A model generated the notes under the pieces. That model made no database searches, was not told the DNA's origin, and saw only the letters and a list, made by a program, of their open reading frames with translations. From the NCBI RefSeq assembly GCF_004761875.1, contig NZ_SJEY01000013.1:25198-89197 (forward strand): a stretch of 64,000 bases of DNA, in the 5' to 3' direction. Below, piece by piece: positions 8,986 through 18,125 of this stretch. Made by a program: the position numbers and the translations under genes. The stretch's first letter is position 1, and every line of letters begins with the position of its first letter. The stretch comes from Roseovarius aestuariivivens (GTDB lineage: Bacteria; Pseudomonadota; Alphaproteobacteria; Rhodobacterales; Rhodobacteraceae).

Positions 8986-9675
8986 CTACGCCGCCTCTAG
9001 CAGAGGCTGGTTCGAAAACCGGTCTAGATCTGCGCGCAAAGCCTGTTGCCCGGTACGCATGAGGGCCGGCAGAAGATACAGGTGTGGGCCGTCGTAGGGG
9101 GGGAGGAAGTGCAGTTGCAGCCCATGTTCCTCAAAGGCCGCACCTTGGTAGAGAGTTCGCCCTCCCGGTGGGTTAATATAGCCGGTTGCGCCCGAACGTG
9201 TCGCGATTTCAATGATCCGGTCCTGTGCTTTCAGCCGCGGGTCGATCGCCAGTGCCGAACTGCGCGAAAGGGGGCAGTCAAGCCCGAGATAGGCGCACAT
9301 GACCTCGATCTGGGCGCAGAGGTAATCCGCCACCGACCGGGTTCGGATAAAAAGAAGATCTTTCAGGGAAAGGCCTGCTATGGTCGCGTCTGGCAAATAC
9401 CAGTCCTGACGCGCAAGGCGTTTCTCCCATTCCTCCGGTGCCGTGTCGGAAAAGCGCAATTCGCGGATGGTGGTCGTCACTGGCTGACGGGCAAGAGGTA
9501 AGGTCAGCCATTTCGGTTCGCCGTTTGATGGCATCGGAGAACGGTGCACGCGACCGCGGCGCGGGAATTGCACACAGTCCAGCAAGATCACCTCATCGGC
9601 GCGCGCGAACAGCGAGTAGTATCCAAGATAGGGAAAAAAGTAGGGTTGGATGATCGCGACGCGTTTGGGTGTCAT
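8986..9675 (-). CDS. WbqC-like family protein
   Basis: A 229-residue WbqC-family protein (VAIIQPYFFPYLGYY near the N-terminus, ILLDCVQFPRRGRVHRS, TGYINPPGGRTLY, LHFLP). WbqC proteins occur in O-antigen and other glycan loci next to DegT aminotransferases; their biochemical role is not settled. The third of three clustered ATGs is chosen because a GGGAAGG Shine-Dalgarno lies nine bases before it, whereas it directly abuts the earlier ones. It is followed at once by the aminotransferase gene. Confidence 0.82.
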   Translation of the reverse strand: MTPKRVAIIQPYFFPYLGYYSLFARADEVILLDCVQFPRRGRVHRSPMPSNGEPKWLTLPLARQPVTTTIRELRFSDTAPEEWEKRLARQDWYLPDATIAGLSLKDLLFIRTRSVADYLCAQIEVMCAYLGLDCPLSRSSALAIDPRLKAQDRIIEIATRSGATGYINPPGGRTLYQGAAFEEHGLQLHFLPPYDGPHLYLLPALMRTGQQALRADLDRFSNQPLLEAA

Positions 9676-9737
9676 ACCCATCATCCTTCCCGAAAAGGGC
9701 CGTCGCGGCAATAGTTTGCAACGGCCCTATTATGCAC

Positions 9738-10382
9738 CTACGAGCGCGACGGGAAAATGCCTTCGAGCGCGACACAGGTTTTCATCGCCAGATAAGGCTG
9801 CATGTTCGACACGGGTTGTTGGCCCCCTGTATTGCTGACGGAGGCGGCGTGAATGAACTGAACCGAGCCTTCGCCCATGACCAGGTCGAGATTTCCCGTT
9901 TCAGCATAGACAAGCGCGCCGGCCGGAAATGTCGGCTTGAAGGCATTTGCAGGGCTCTTGTTGTCCGGAGAATTAGAGCTTGCCGCAACGGTAGCCGAGA
10001 CCGTTCCGAGAAGGGTATGACTATGTGTCGGCATGTTCAGGACCGAATGGGTAACTTCTGTCAAACCGATCCTTTCCCCTTGTCTGTTCGGTGTAAGGCC
10101 CGGCCCGTTGCCGACGCCCATGCCGAAGCGGCCCCGCAGATCCGGTAAGCCGAATGTGGTTCTGCCGTCGCCACCATACATTGTTCCGAGAAGCGCAAAG
10201 ACTGCGGAGTACTGGGAAATCGGTAGCAATTGGCCGTTCGCTTCTGCCCAACCGCGCGGGCAGAAGGTTGTCCCGACTTGCATGATGGTTCCCAGAAAGG
10301 GTTGAGAGTCGGCTTTGGATTGGACGCTGGTGACCCCGATCAGGCAGGCCGCGAGAGTGAGCGTTTTCGCAAGGTATTTCAT
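9738..10382 (-). CDS. Secreted phage-tail-collar-domain protein, paralogue 1
   Basis: A 214-residue protein with a Sec signal peptide (MKYLAKTLTLAACLIGVTSVQSKA) and a tail collar domain: FCPRGWAEANGQLLPIS, then YGGDGRTTFGLPDLRGR, MPTHSHTLLG and a C-terminal ALEGIFPSRS. This is the organisation of MdpB-like (microcystin-dependent) proteins, chromosomal secreted relatives of phage tail fibre collars. No biochemical role is established. It is the last of three tandem paralogues on the minus strand, separated from the next by 36 bases. No phage genes are nearby, so this is not a prophage remnant by context. Confidence 0.85.
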   Translation of the reverse strand: MKYLAKTLTLAACLIGVTSVQSKADSQPFLGTIMQVGTTFCPRGWAEANGQLLPISQYSAVFALLGTMYGGDGRTTFGLPDLRGRFGMGVGNGPGLTPNRQGERIGLTEVTHSVLNMPTHSHTLLGTVSATVAASSNSPDNKSPANAFKPTFPAGALVYAETGNLDLVMGEGSVQFIHAASVSNTGGQQPVSNMQPYLAMKTCVALEGIFPSRS

Positions 10383-10418
10383 GTGTTGATCCAGTCTTTT
10401 GAAAATGTGCGGGAAACT

Positions 10419-11057
10419 TCAGCTCCGGCTCGGGTAAATCCCGAAAAGAGCGATGCAATAGTTGTTCACGAGTGTTGGGGCCATGTTTGTGATCGATTGG
10501 CTTCCACCAGTCGTGCCGATGATTTCGCCAGAAATGTCGACGCTAATCAGCCCGGGCGCCATGTCCTGTTTTGTACCCTCGGATGACGCGTAGAAATTGA
10601 CGTTTCCGGTGGGAAAATACGCTCCGTCCGGGTTGTTGGTGCTTGGTGTTTCGTTGCTGGCGACGAGCTTTGCGCCAAGGGTTCCCAGTGGGCTGTGCGA
10701 ATGGCCGGGCATCTCGTTGATCGTTGTGGTGACGGTTTCCGCTCCGGCCTTGCTGCCCAGACGCTGAAAGCTCAGCCCGCTCCCCGTACCGGTGTGAACC
10801 GGAACGCGACCCCGTAAGTCGGGCAGGCCGAAAGTGGTTCTGCCATCGCCGCCATAGATGGTTCCAAGGAGCGAAAAGAGCGCATTGTTCGAGCTGATGG
10901 CCAGAAGCTGCCCATCGAGGGGCGCCCAATTCCTGGGGCAAAAATTAAAGCCAAAAGACCGGATTTCCCCGACGAAGGGTTCGTCGGCTTTGGCGCTTTC
11001 GGTGGCTGCAGCAATCGCAAGCGTTGCAGCAAATACGTGAGAGATCAGTTTTCTCAT
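10419..11057 (-). CDS. Secreted phage-tail-collar-domain protein, paralogue 2
   Basis: A 212-residue paralogue of its neighbours with its own signal peptide (MRKLISHVFAATLAIAAATESAKA) and the same landmarks: FCPRNWAPLDGQLLAIS, YGGDGRTTFGLPDLRGR, MPGHSHSPLG and the C-terminal ALFGIYPSRS. The central region between the HSH motif and the C-terminus is the most divergent among the three copies, as expected for a variable binding surface. It lies 90 bases downstream of paralogue 3 and is probably part of the same transcript. Confidence 0.85.
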   Translation of the reverse strand: MRKLISHVFAATLAIAAATESAKADEPFVGEIRSFGFNFCPRNWAPLDGQLLAISSNNALFSLLGTIYGGDGRTTFGLPDLRGRVPVHTGTGSGLSFQRLGSKAGAETVTTTINEMPGHSHSPLGTLGAKLVASNETPSTNNPDGAYFPTGNVNFYASSEGTKQDMAPGLISVDISGEIIGTTGGSQSITNMAPTLVNNYCIALFGIYPSRS

Positions 11058-11147
11058 ATCTATCGTCCTGATATTGCAGGTGCGGCGGTTTTCGATCGGT
11101 GCCTATGCCGCACGGTATCTGTGAATTCGATGGCTTGCGCCGCGGCG

Positions 11148-11792
11148 TCAGTTGCGCGGCGGGAAAAGGCCCTGGGTCGCAATGCAGAAATTCAGCACCT
11201 GATAGGGCTGCATGTTGTTCGCCCGGATATTGTTCCCGCTTGTGCCGAGCGATATCTGAACGTCCAGATCGACCGTTGCATTGTTCATGGGCACCGGTAC
11301 CGTCTGCGAACCCGCGTATACGCGTTCGCCAGCAGGAAATGTCGGGATAAGATTGCCGCCGGGCGCATTCGACGTCGGGGGGCTGCTGGTCGCCTGAAGC
11401 CTGCCGGTCGGAACGCCGACAACGTTATGCGTATGATTGGGCAGGTTCTGCTGTGTCATTGCCGTTGTCTCGGACCCGCTTCTCTGCCCGAGCTGATAAT
11501 TCGGAAGGCCGGGTCCCATGCCGCTTGCGATCGGAGAGCGACCGCGCAAATCCGGAAGTGCGAAGGTCGTTCGGCCATCGCCGCCGTAGGTCGTCCCGAG
11601 CAGAGAAAACAGCGCCTGGTTGCTGCTGATCGGCAAGAGCTGCCCATCGGCAGCTGCCCACCCACGGGGGCAAAAATTGAAGCCGACGATCATGATGTCG
11701 CCGAGATACGGATCGATTCCCGCCTTTACCGGAGCGGGTGTGGTGAGAGTTGAAACAGCGGCCGCGGCAGCGGCCAAAAATAGTCTACGCAT
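11148..11792 (-). CDS. Secreted phage-tail-collar-domain protein, paralogue 3
   Basis: A 214-residue paralogue with a signal peptide (cleavage expected near residue 24, VKAG) and the collar motifs FCPRGWAAADGQLLPIS, YGGDGRTTFALPDLRGR and LPNHTHNVVG. It ends in ATQGLFPPRN rather than the PSRS of the other two. Being first in the minus-strand series, it probably carries the promoter in the AT-rich 228-base stretch before it. Function is unknown beyond secretion and a likely trimeric, ligand-binding fold inferred from the family. Confidence 0.85.
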   Translation of the reverse strand: MRRLFLAAAAAAVSTLTTPAPVKAGIDPYLGDIMIVGFNFCPRGWAAADGQLLPISSNQALFSLLGTTYGGDGRTTFALPDLRGRSPIASGMGPGLPNYQLGQRSGSETTAMTQQNLPNHTHNVVGVPTGRLQATSSPPTSNAPGGNLIPTFPAGERVYAGSQTVPVPMNNATVDLDVQISLGTSGNNIRANNMQPYQVLNFCIATQGLFPPRN

Positions 11793-12020
11793 GTGATACC
11801 TCCCTTAAAAAAATGTTTTCCTTACGTTAGGTTAACACCATAAAAATTATTCACTCAACGGTTGACTTTAGCTTTTTCCTTTCGAGTAAAACGCGAAGCT
11901 TTTCGAAGCTTAACTGATGCGACTCGCGTTGCAGAAAAAAGACACACACCTGCTGGTCCGCGGATCGTAGAAAGATCGTCAAGTCGGCCAATTCCGATCT
12001 GTCCGACGCTCTGCCGGCGA

Positions 12021-13001
12021 TCAGTCAGGCAGGATCGCGACAGTGGCTTTTTCTCGGAGCGTGTCCTTGCCATGCGTCTTCCGAAAACCTTTGGTGTCGT
12101 GGTTCCCAAGGTAGTACGCCACGACTTCCGCGCGAAGGGCGAGTGCCGGGGCAAGTTGCGTGGAGTTGATCACAATCAGCCGCATGCCGCCTTCGGGCAT
12201 GCCAAGCGTTTTGAACGTGCCATCCGCCGCGTAGGAGGGAAGCTGGAGATATGTCACGTCCTTCGTCGCGCGCCAGCGCGACCAGATCTCGGCAGGCGGT
12301 GGCGGATAGAAGGCCGGTGGCGCAAAAGCGACCACGCTGTATCCTTCTCGCTGCTCCAGACTGTCCGGCCACAATCCGGTCTCATGGAGCTTGTGAAGTG
12401 CTCTGACGAAGGGTGCGCCGTAGAGGTCGATCCATTGGACAGCGATGCGCGGATGAACCTCGATGATCGCGGGGCCGATCATTTCGAAATTCAGCGCGCC
12501 AGTATAGTCGCCGAGATTTCTGGCGACGAAATCGCGCAAACGTGCCTCGATCTTCGGCTCGATCGACACGCCGATATGCCAAAAGTCCCAAGTGCCCTTG
12601 TCGAGCGGGTAGCCTTTCGTTGAGCAAAGCCAATAGATTTTCCCGTCGACTGCGATGACGTCGATACTGTGATGGGGGCCTTCCAGAACCTCACACCACA
12701 TCATCCCGGGGCGCAGCGTGCTTTCGAATTCGGCGATCGTGTCGAAACGGCGCGCCCCCACTGACATGCCAGACAAATTGTAAATCGGTTTCGCGAAAAG
12801 CGGCTCGACGGTTGGCGGCACGCCGAAGGGGCCCGCGCGCAGCCCTTGAAGTTCGGCGACCTGCAACTTGTTAAAGAGCCAGTGATGCCGTGGGTTGAGC
12901 TGGTAGGCATCGGCGTCATCGGTGGGCACACCGGGCGTTTCGGGAAAGCCGAACCCGTCGAAATAGGCTTTGCGCCAAGCGTTGCAGCAAAGGATCGCCA
13001 T
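12021..13001 (-). CDS. ATP-grasp-like protein of unknown substrate
   Basis: A 326-residue protein with features of an ATP-grasp fold: a KPIYNLSGMSVGAR loop near residue 70 resembling the ATP-binding lysine and glycine-rich region, a central EVLEGPHHSIDVIAVDG strand pair, and GALNFEMI...AIIEVHPR near residue 190, equivalent to the metal-binding E...EvNpR block (His replaces Asn). The family forms amide or peptide bonds from carboxylates. It follows the hexaheme cytochrome gene with only a three-base gap, so the two are likely cotranscribed. The C-terminal 110 residues are not recognised. A diverged, non-catalytic ATP-grasp is possible. Confidence 0.55.
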   Translation of the reverse strand: MAILCCNAWRKAYFDGFGFPETPGVPTDDADAYQLNPRHHWLFNKLQVAELQGLRAGPFGVPPTVEPLFAKPIYNLSGMSVGARRFDTIAEFESTLRPGMMWCEVLEGPHHSIDVIAVDGKIYWLCSTKGYPLDKGTWDFWHIGVSIEPKIEARLRDFVARNLGDYTGALNFEMIGPAIIEVHPRIAVQWIDLYGAPFVRALHKLHETGLWPDSLEQREGYSVVAFAPPAFYPPPPAEIWSRWRATKDVTYLQLPSYAADGTFKTLGMPEGGMRLIVINSTQLAPALALRAEVVAYYLGNHDTKGFRKTHGKDTLREKATVAILPD

Positions 13002-13004
13002 GGC

Positions 13005-16000
13005 TCAGCGCGGCGGACTGTAATCTGCGGTGGCACCGACCTGCAGCACCCAGTCCGCAATCTCGGGTGTTTTTTCGCTCACGAGGTTGTCGGCCAGGAA
13101 AAGAAGCCTGTTGGTGTCCTTGCTGTCTGCGCCCGTGCAGAACCGGTCTTGCAGGTAGAAGGGCGGGGTCGCCTGGTAAAGAAGCCGGGCCGTCACCCGG
13201 GCCACAGTGACGTCGGGCAGATCGAATGCGTATGTCACGGTGTCGGCGCCGGTGACCGGAGTTGCGCCTTCTGCATCGTAGTCCGGGTCGATGACACCTT
13301 CGGAGTTCGTGACCCCCACTGCTGTCGTGTCTTCAGCAAGGTTTGGCTGTGCACCCAGAGCCTTTGCGATCCGGACCCTGTGCGCGAGGGGCAGAAAACC
13401 GGAGGGATAAAGCCGATTATCCTTCACCTCGGAACAGATCGACAGAAAGCTGGTGGTCAGTTCACCGGCCGGGGTCGCGTCATGGCCGCAATCCGCCGAA
13501 GTGGCACCCGCCGGTGGTGTGCTTACCAGTTCTTGGTAGATCTGCGCTTGGTCTTGCGCGGTGATGAGCTCGTAATGCGGCTGGTGCGGACGGTCAGCCC
13601 AGTTTGCTGGTCTGGTGCATTGTTTGGTCCACCAGACCTCACCTGTGACAGGCGTCTTCTGCGGCCCTGTGATCTGGCCCGCCGGGTTGACCCCACCCGA
13701 TTGCCAAAGGATGCTGTCGTTCTCACCATAGGCGGTGAATTCTATGAAAGCACGGCGGAAGCCCACGCCCGAGGGAAACTTGTGCCCGGTAAGGTTCGTG
13801 ACCGTGACATCGAAGGCATTTCCGTAGGCGTTGCCGCTTGACGGATTGACGGGGGCGCTTTGGCTGGTGCCGACGGTCACTGTGGCGGTGGCGTTCCGGG
13901 CGTTGTCGAGCATTGCGAGTTTCGTCAGGTCGGCGGGGTTGAGCCCGTTGCTGACCAGCATCGGGCTCGATGCAGGGATCCCCAGGACGTTCGGAAACTG
14001 ATCGGCCATCTCGACGAGAAACATGTTCAATCCGACCAGCGTGTGTTTCGCGAAGCCCTGCCGATAAGGCAGGTCGATGTTTTCCGACGATTCCGTGTAA
14101 TCGGCAGCGGAGAAATTGGTGCGTTCCTGAATTCCCGCGATCTTGCTGACATAGGGCGTGCCATCAGCCGTCTTGCTTGGCAGGTGGCATTCCTGACACT
14201 CCTGCCATTTGCTGCCCTGGTCTGATTCACCCAGAAGATTGACGCCAAGCAATTCGCCAGAACGGAAATCGCTGAACGCCCATTCCGGATAGGTTGTCTG
14301 CTCGTATACGTATGTCAGAATGTTAAGGTTTTCACTCGCCGGGTCGGTTTCGCCAAGAACCGGCAGGTGCACGGTATGGCATGAGCCGCAGGCGGCGGAG
14401 TCCTTGAAACCTTCATGATATTGCGGCCTGAGTCCAAGCGCGTTTTCCATCGGTACAGTCTTGATCGGACCTGCGGGATCGTTCTCAGCGCCGAACGGGC
14501 CATTGATCTCGTCGGCCGCGCCGACTTTGAAACTACCCGTGAAGGTGGCGGCGAAATTTGTGTTTGCCGGTTGCCCCTCGCCATTCTGGCTGAAGATCGC
14601 CTGACGCTGCGCGACGCAGATGTTGCGCGTTTCCGTCTCGTTGCTGGCGTCGGTTGGTTGCGGCGGCGGCCCGGCCACGGTGGCATCGGCGAAGTTCATG
14701 CGATGGCAGGCCGTGCAATTGATCCCGTCTCGCGCGAGCGCTGCGTGGCGCGCGTCGATATCGTCGAAGGTTGACGGCACCGTGTCTACGTCGGCTCGGG
14801 TAAAGTTCTCGCAGGTCTGCGTTTGCGCATCGAATGTATCGATCTGGAACTGGCGCTGTCCCGCGATGCCATGACATCCAAGACAAGTATTCTCGATGAA
14901 GGAGGGCAGGCTTTTTTGACCACCGTCATAGGTGCCCGAATGGAACGTGTTCGTCTCAGAGGCAAGCTGAGCGTAGAAAATCGGATCGCGTCCGGCCAAT
15001 CCCATCGGCGAGGTGCGCCAGGTTGCATAGGGTGAATAGTTGTAGAGATGCGGGACCGACGCGCCCGCGCCCGCGTTTTCCTGAAGTCGCTTGTGTTCCG
15101 CCACCGTGAGTGGATGCGTCATGTCAAATTGCATGCCCGTGCCCCCGGCGTCGTGGCAGCCCGCGCATTGGTCCGAGGTGAGATATTCGCTGGCATCGGT
15201 TGCCGGACCCGCAAAGACGGGCGCGGTGTCGTAGGTTGCGCTGATCATGCTGATCGTGTCCGGGTCTGTCGGCACTGGCGTCTTGTCATAAAGGTACTCT
15301 GCAATCGGTCCTTTACCGGGGGACGGATCACGTACCTGTGCCGCTTCGAGGGCTGGCTGAAGCGCGCGCAGCTCATGCCCGTTCGTGACATCGGTGCGTC
15401 CGGATGTTTCGCCGGCGATCGAAGGCGTCAGCGCGGCCGGATCGCTGAATACCTGAACATCGAACCACGAATTCGTCAGATAGCTTTCCGGCTCGCCCTC
15501 GCCGAGTTGCAGGTTGTTCATTGTCGAAAACGTCGAATTGTCGACCGCTGACGCATGGCAATTCAGACAATACTGGCCGAACCCCATCGCAGGCGCGCCC
15601 CAGTATTGCGGCGGCCAGTCATTGGCCGAGGTATTCTCGGTCGTGGCACCGGGGTCATACTTCGTTGTCTGAGAGGCGAAGTTCTGTTGGGCTTCGGTCT
15701 TGGTCGGACCGAGGGCGAGGCCGTAATAGCCCCAATACCAGCCGTCATGCGTTGCGCCCGCATCGCGCACCATAAACGCGATACCGCTTGTGGGGAAAAG
15801 GGTTATTGGATCGCGGTCCTGGCATACGGTGGCCGGGGCGTCGTACATTTCTTTCACGATGATCGCGCCGTCAGGCATCGGTGTTGCTGGGGCGTCGTAA
15901 TGGCCGGTATCGCCCGGCCGTTCGACCGAAATCCAGTCGAACGCCGTCTGGTTGTACCAGATCACCGCCGGCTGATGGAACGCGCTTTGGGCGGTTTGCC

Positions 16001-16388
16001 ACTTGCCGGAACCCTCGCTGCCGAATGTAACACCGGTCGCCATGTCGGGGCCAAGCTGGCGGACGAATTTGTCGCGATACCACCCTTCACCGCTCGGCGC
16101 GCCGTCTTCGATAGGTGCGAGCCGCCGGTGGCACATGTTGATAAAAAACTGACTGACTAAATTCTCATAAACTTCAGCCGCTGACATCCCTCCGGCGGGT
16201 TGCGTCGCACTTGGCGTTTTGAGTTTTGCTTCCAAAACCTCGCAACTCGTCCCGTCGAAGTTGCCTTGTGTCGGCAAGAGGCCAGAGGCGCTGTCATAGG
16301 GGCTTGGCGGTGTCGCGTCACACCAGACCTCGGCGTTGGCCGATGCCGCAAAGGCAACAAGCGCTGCGGACAGCAGTACATTCTTCAT
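13005..16388 (-). CDS. Periplasmic hexaheme c-type cytochrome-like protein
   Basis: An 1127-residue protein with a signal peptide (MKNVLLSAALVAFAASANA) and six CxxCH heme c motifs, with first cysteines at about 274 (CLNCH), 408 (CAGCH), 502 (CLGCH), 558 (CTACH), 667 (CGSCH) and 731 (CQECH). The first 250 residues lack heme motifs but hold a compact domain (GAIIVKEMYDAP, GWYWGYYGLALG), and the last 350 are heme-free, with an immunoglobulin-like stretch (VTNLTGHKFPSGVGFRRAFIEF). It is probably a periplasmic electron-transfer protein or multiheme oxidoreductase; no known subtype could be assigned. The gene heads a minus-strand pair with the ATP-grasp-like gene. Confidence 0.85.
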   Translation of the reverse strand: MKNVLLSAALVAFAASANAEVWCDATPPSPYDSASGLLPTQGNFDGTSCEVLEAKLKTPSATQPAGGMSAAEVYENLVSQFFINMCHRRLAPIEDGAPSGEGWYRDKFVRQLGPDMATGVTFGSEGSGKWQTAQSAFHQPAVIWYNQTAFDWISVERPGDTGHYDAPATPMPDGAIIVKEMYDAPATVCQDRDPITLFPTSGIAFMVRDAGATHDGWYWGYYGLALGPTKTEAQQNFASQTTKYDPGATTENTSANDWPPQYWGAPAMGFGQYCLNCHASAVDNSTFSTMNNLQLGEGEPESYLTNSWFDVQVFSDPAALTPSIAGETSGRTDVTNGHELRALQPALEAAQVRDPSPGKGPIAEYLYDKTPVPTDPDTISMISATYDTAPVFAGPATDASEYLTSDQCAGCHDAGGTGMQFDMTHPLTVAEHKRLQENAGAGASVPHLYNYSPYATWRTSPMGLAGRDPIFYAQLASETNTFHSGTYDGGQKSLPSFIENTCLGCHGIAGQRQFQIDTFDAQTQTCENFTRADVDTVPSTFDDIDARHAALARDGINCTACHRMNFADATVAGPPPQPTDASNETETRNICVAQRQAIFSQNGEGQPANTNFAATFTGSFKVGAADEINGPFGAENDPAGPIKTVPMENALGLRPQYHEGFKDSAACGSCHTVHLPVLGETDPASENLNILTYVYEQTTYPEWAFSDFRSGELLGVNLLGESDQGSKWQECQECHLPSKTADGTPYVSKIAGIQERTNFSAADYTESSENIDLPYRQGFAKHTLVGLNMFLVEMADQFPNVLGIPASSPMLVSNGLNPADLTKLAMLDNARNATATVTVGTSQSAPVNPSSGNAYGNAFDVTVTNLTGHKFPSGVGFRRAFIEFTAYGENDSILWQSGGVNPAGQITGPQKTPVTGEVWWTKQCTRPANWADRPHQPHYELITAQDQAQIYQELVSTPPAGATSADCGHDATPAGELTTSFLSICSEVKDNRLYPSGFLPLAHRVRIAKALGAQPNLAEDTTAVGVTNSEGVIDPDYDAEGATPVTGADTVTYAFDLPDVTVARVTARLLYQATPPFYLQDRFCTGADSKDTNRLLFLADNLVSEKTPEIADWVLQVGATADYSPPR

Positions 16389-16780
16389 ATGGGGACCCTC
16401 GGCTGACTGCTGACCAAGGACTTGCGGAGAGAAAAACCCTATGACCTGGCAGAGTATCGGTTGTTTTTGCCGGTCATGAATTCGCTAAGCGGGACAATAT
16501 TTTTGGTTTAAATGCAATGCCGGTACACACTGGATAGTTGAGCATGGGGCGCAACATTGTGTCAAGCAAAACGTGGGTTGCGAACGGCGCTGGACGGTAG
16601 GTTGTGCCCTTCATCTCGCAGATATCCGCAGGTTTGCGCTGGCCTGTCTTTGGGCGTCTGGTGGCCCCAGAATTGCATCGACAATGCCATGAATTTTCCG
16701 CGTTCTGGAAAAGCCCTAGGTCTTGGGCGCGCCGTGAAAAAGCTTTGGATTGTCAGCGGCGCAGTGAAAGGAGGCGGTTT
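16389..16780. other. Divergent intergenic region, 392 bases
   Basis: The region lies between the outward-facing cytochrome gene and the GT4 glycosyltransferase gene, so it should hold promoters for both. It is locally AT-richer around 16440-16520. An open frame runs into the glycosyltransferase from 16604, but the Shine-Dalgarno placement favours the later start. No convincing -35/-10 pair or operator palindrome was found by eye. Confidence 0.5.
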
Positions 16781-17842
16781 ATGCGACCAGAGTGCGTTTT
16801 CGCCGTGCCGGGTGACTTGTCGGCACCAACCGGTGGATACCACTATGACCGGCAGCTTCTGGCGGCATTGAACGACGTGGGGCAGCGGACACGCCACTTG
16901 GCGTTACCCTCATCCTTCCACTTCCCGGAGGACCAGCACATGCAAGACGCTGTGGAAGCACTCGCAAAGGTGCCGGCAAAGGACGTCTTGATCGTAGATG
17001 GACTGGCCTACGGCGCGATTGAAACAAGGCAAATCGACCGGATCGTGGCGCCAATCATCGCGTTGGTCCATCATCCGTTGGCCCACGAAAACGGCTTGCC
17101 GCCAGATCAGGCCAGAAGGTTGCGGCTCCTTGAAAAAGCCAACCTGGGGAAAGCCGCGCATGTCCTTGTTCCGAGCGGGCATATCAAGGATGTTCTCGTG
17201 ACGGACTACGACATAGCGTCTTCACGTATCGAAGTGATCCGTCCGGGTAGACCCGAGTTTCTGTCTGTACAAAATCTGGCACGAGATGATGCTGCGCCCC
17301 TTATTCTGTCCGTGGGATTGTTGCATCCCCGGAAAGGGCATGATGTCCTCATTTCCGCACTTGATGCTTGTGCCGATCTGACTTGGCGTGCGGTGATCGT
17401 CGGCGCGCCGTGGGAGAAGGGCTATGACAAAACTTTGCAGAACCAGATCGATGCGGCCGGTTTAGGCGAACGCATCAAGCTCGCCGGTCGGGTTCGGACG
17501 GAAGAACTGACACGCCTTTATGCCGAAGCGCGGATTTTTGCGCTGGCGACCCGCTACGAGGGCTACGGGATCGTGTTCGACGAAGCCTTGATCAATGGTG
17601 TGCCAATTGTCGCGACCGCCGCAGGGGCCGTGCCAGGTACCGTGCCGACCACGGCAGGTGCGCTGGTTCAGCCAGAGGATGCAACAGGCTTCTCCGCGGC
17701 TTTGCGCGGGCTGCTTAAGGACGACGTGCTGCATGCCAAAATGGCGGCGGCGGCGGTGCAGGCCGGGCGCGAACTTCCGTCTTGGGCAGATGCGGCACAC
17801 CGCGTCAGGTCGGTGATCGATCGTGTGCGTAGCATGGCCTGA
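16781..17842 (+). CDS. GT4-family (GT-B fold) glycosyltransferase
   Basis: A 353-residue retaining-type glycosyltransferase. The glycine-rich acceptor-side loop is APTGGYHYD near residue 16; the C-terminal nucleotide-sugar domain has LILSVGLLHPRKGHDVLI, the RLYAEARIFALATRYEGYGIVFDEAL motif carrying the catalytic E-x7-E pattern, and GVPIVATAAGAVP. The ATG at 16781 is chosen because an AAGGAGG Shine-Dalgarno sits seven bases upstream. It lies 283 bases before the ribA-led cluster on the same strand. It may glycosylate that cluster's product or belong to envelope glycan synthesis; the sequence does not decide. Confidence 0.83.
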   Translation: MRPECVFAVPGDLSAPTGGYHYDRQLLAALNDVGQRTRHLALPSSFHFPEDQHMQDAVEALAKVPAKDVLIVDGLAYGAIETRQIDRIVAPIIALVHHPLAHENGLPPDQARRLRLLEKANLGKAAHVLVPSGHIKDVLVTDYDIASSRIEVIRPGRPEFLSVQNLARDDAAPLILSVGLLHPRKGHDVLISALDACADLTWRAVIVGAPWEKGYDKTLQNQIDAAGLGERIKLAGRVRTEELTRLYAEARIFALATRYEGYGIVFDEALINGVPIVATAAGAVPGTVPTTAGALVQPEDATGFSAALRGLLKDDVLHAKMAAAAVQAGRELPSWADAAHRVRSVIDRVRSMA

Positions 17843-18125
17843 CGATCTGTCGCTTCCTGTACTTTCAAGCGCCCGCGCCATTCGGGAGCGGGTCAGTCTG
17901 AGCGTCTTGGTTGTGTTTGTCCAAATGGTGATTTGGCCAAGGTTGTGGGTTGGTTCACGCGATTGTGTTTCGCCTCAAAGACTTGGCGACACCGGTGTGA
18001 ACCGTGCGTCTGCGATGTGAAAGTACAGAGCGATTGGCACGAACCGGCCCACTCGGGTCAGGCGGTCTTGCTTTGATCAATTCCCCTCTACATTCATCGC
18101 GTGAGTGCCAAGATGGAGTTCCGCG

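Noticed and set aside
9738..11792. Prophage remnant interpretation of the tail-collar genes
   Set aside because: All three have Sec signal peptides and no phage capsid, terminase or integrase genes are nearby.
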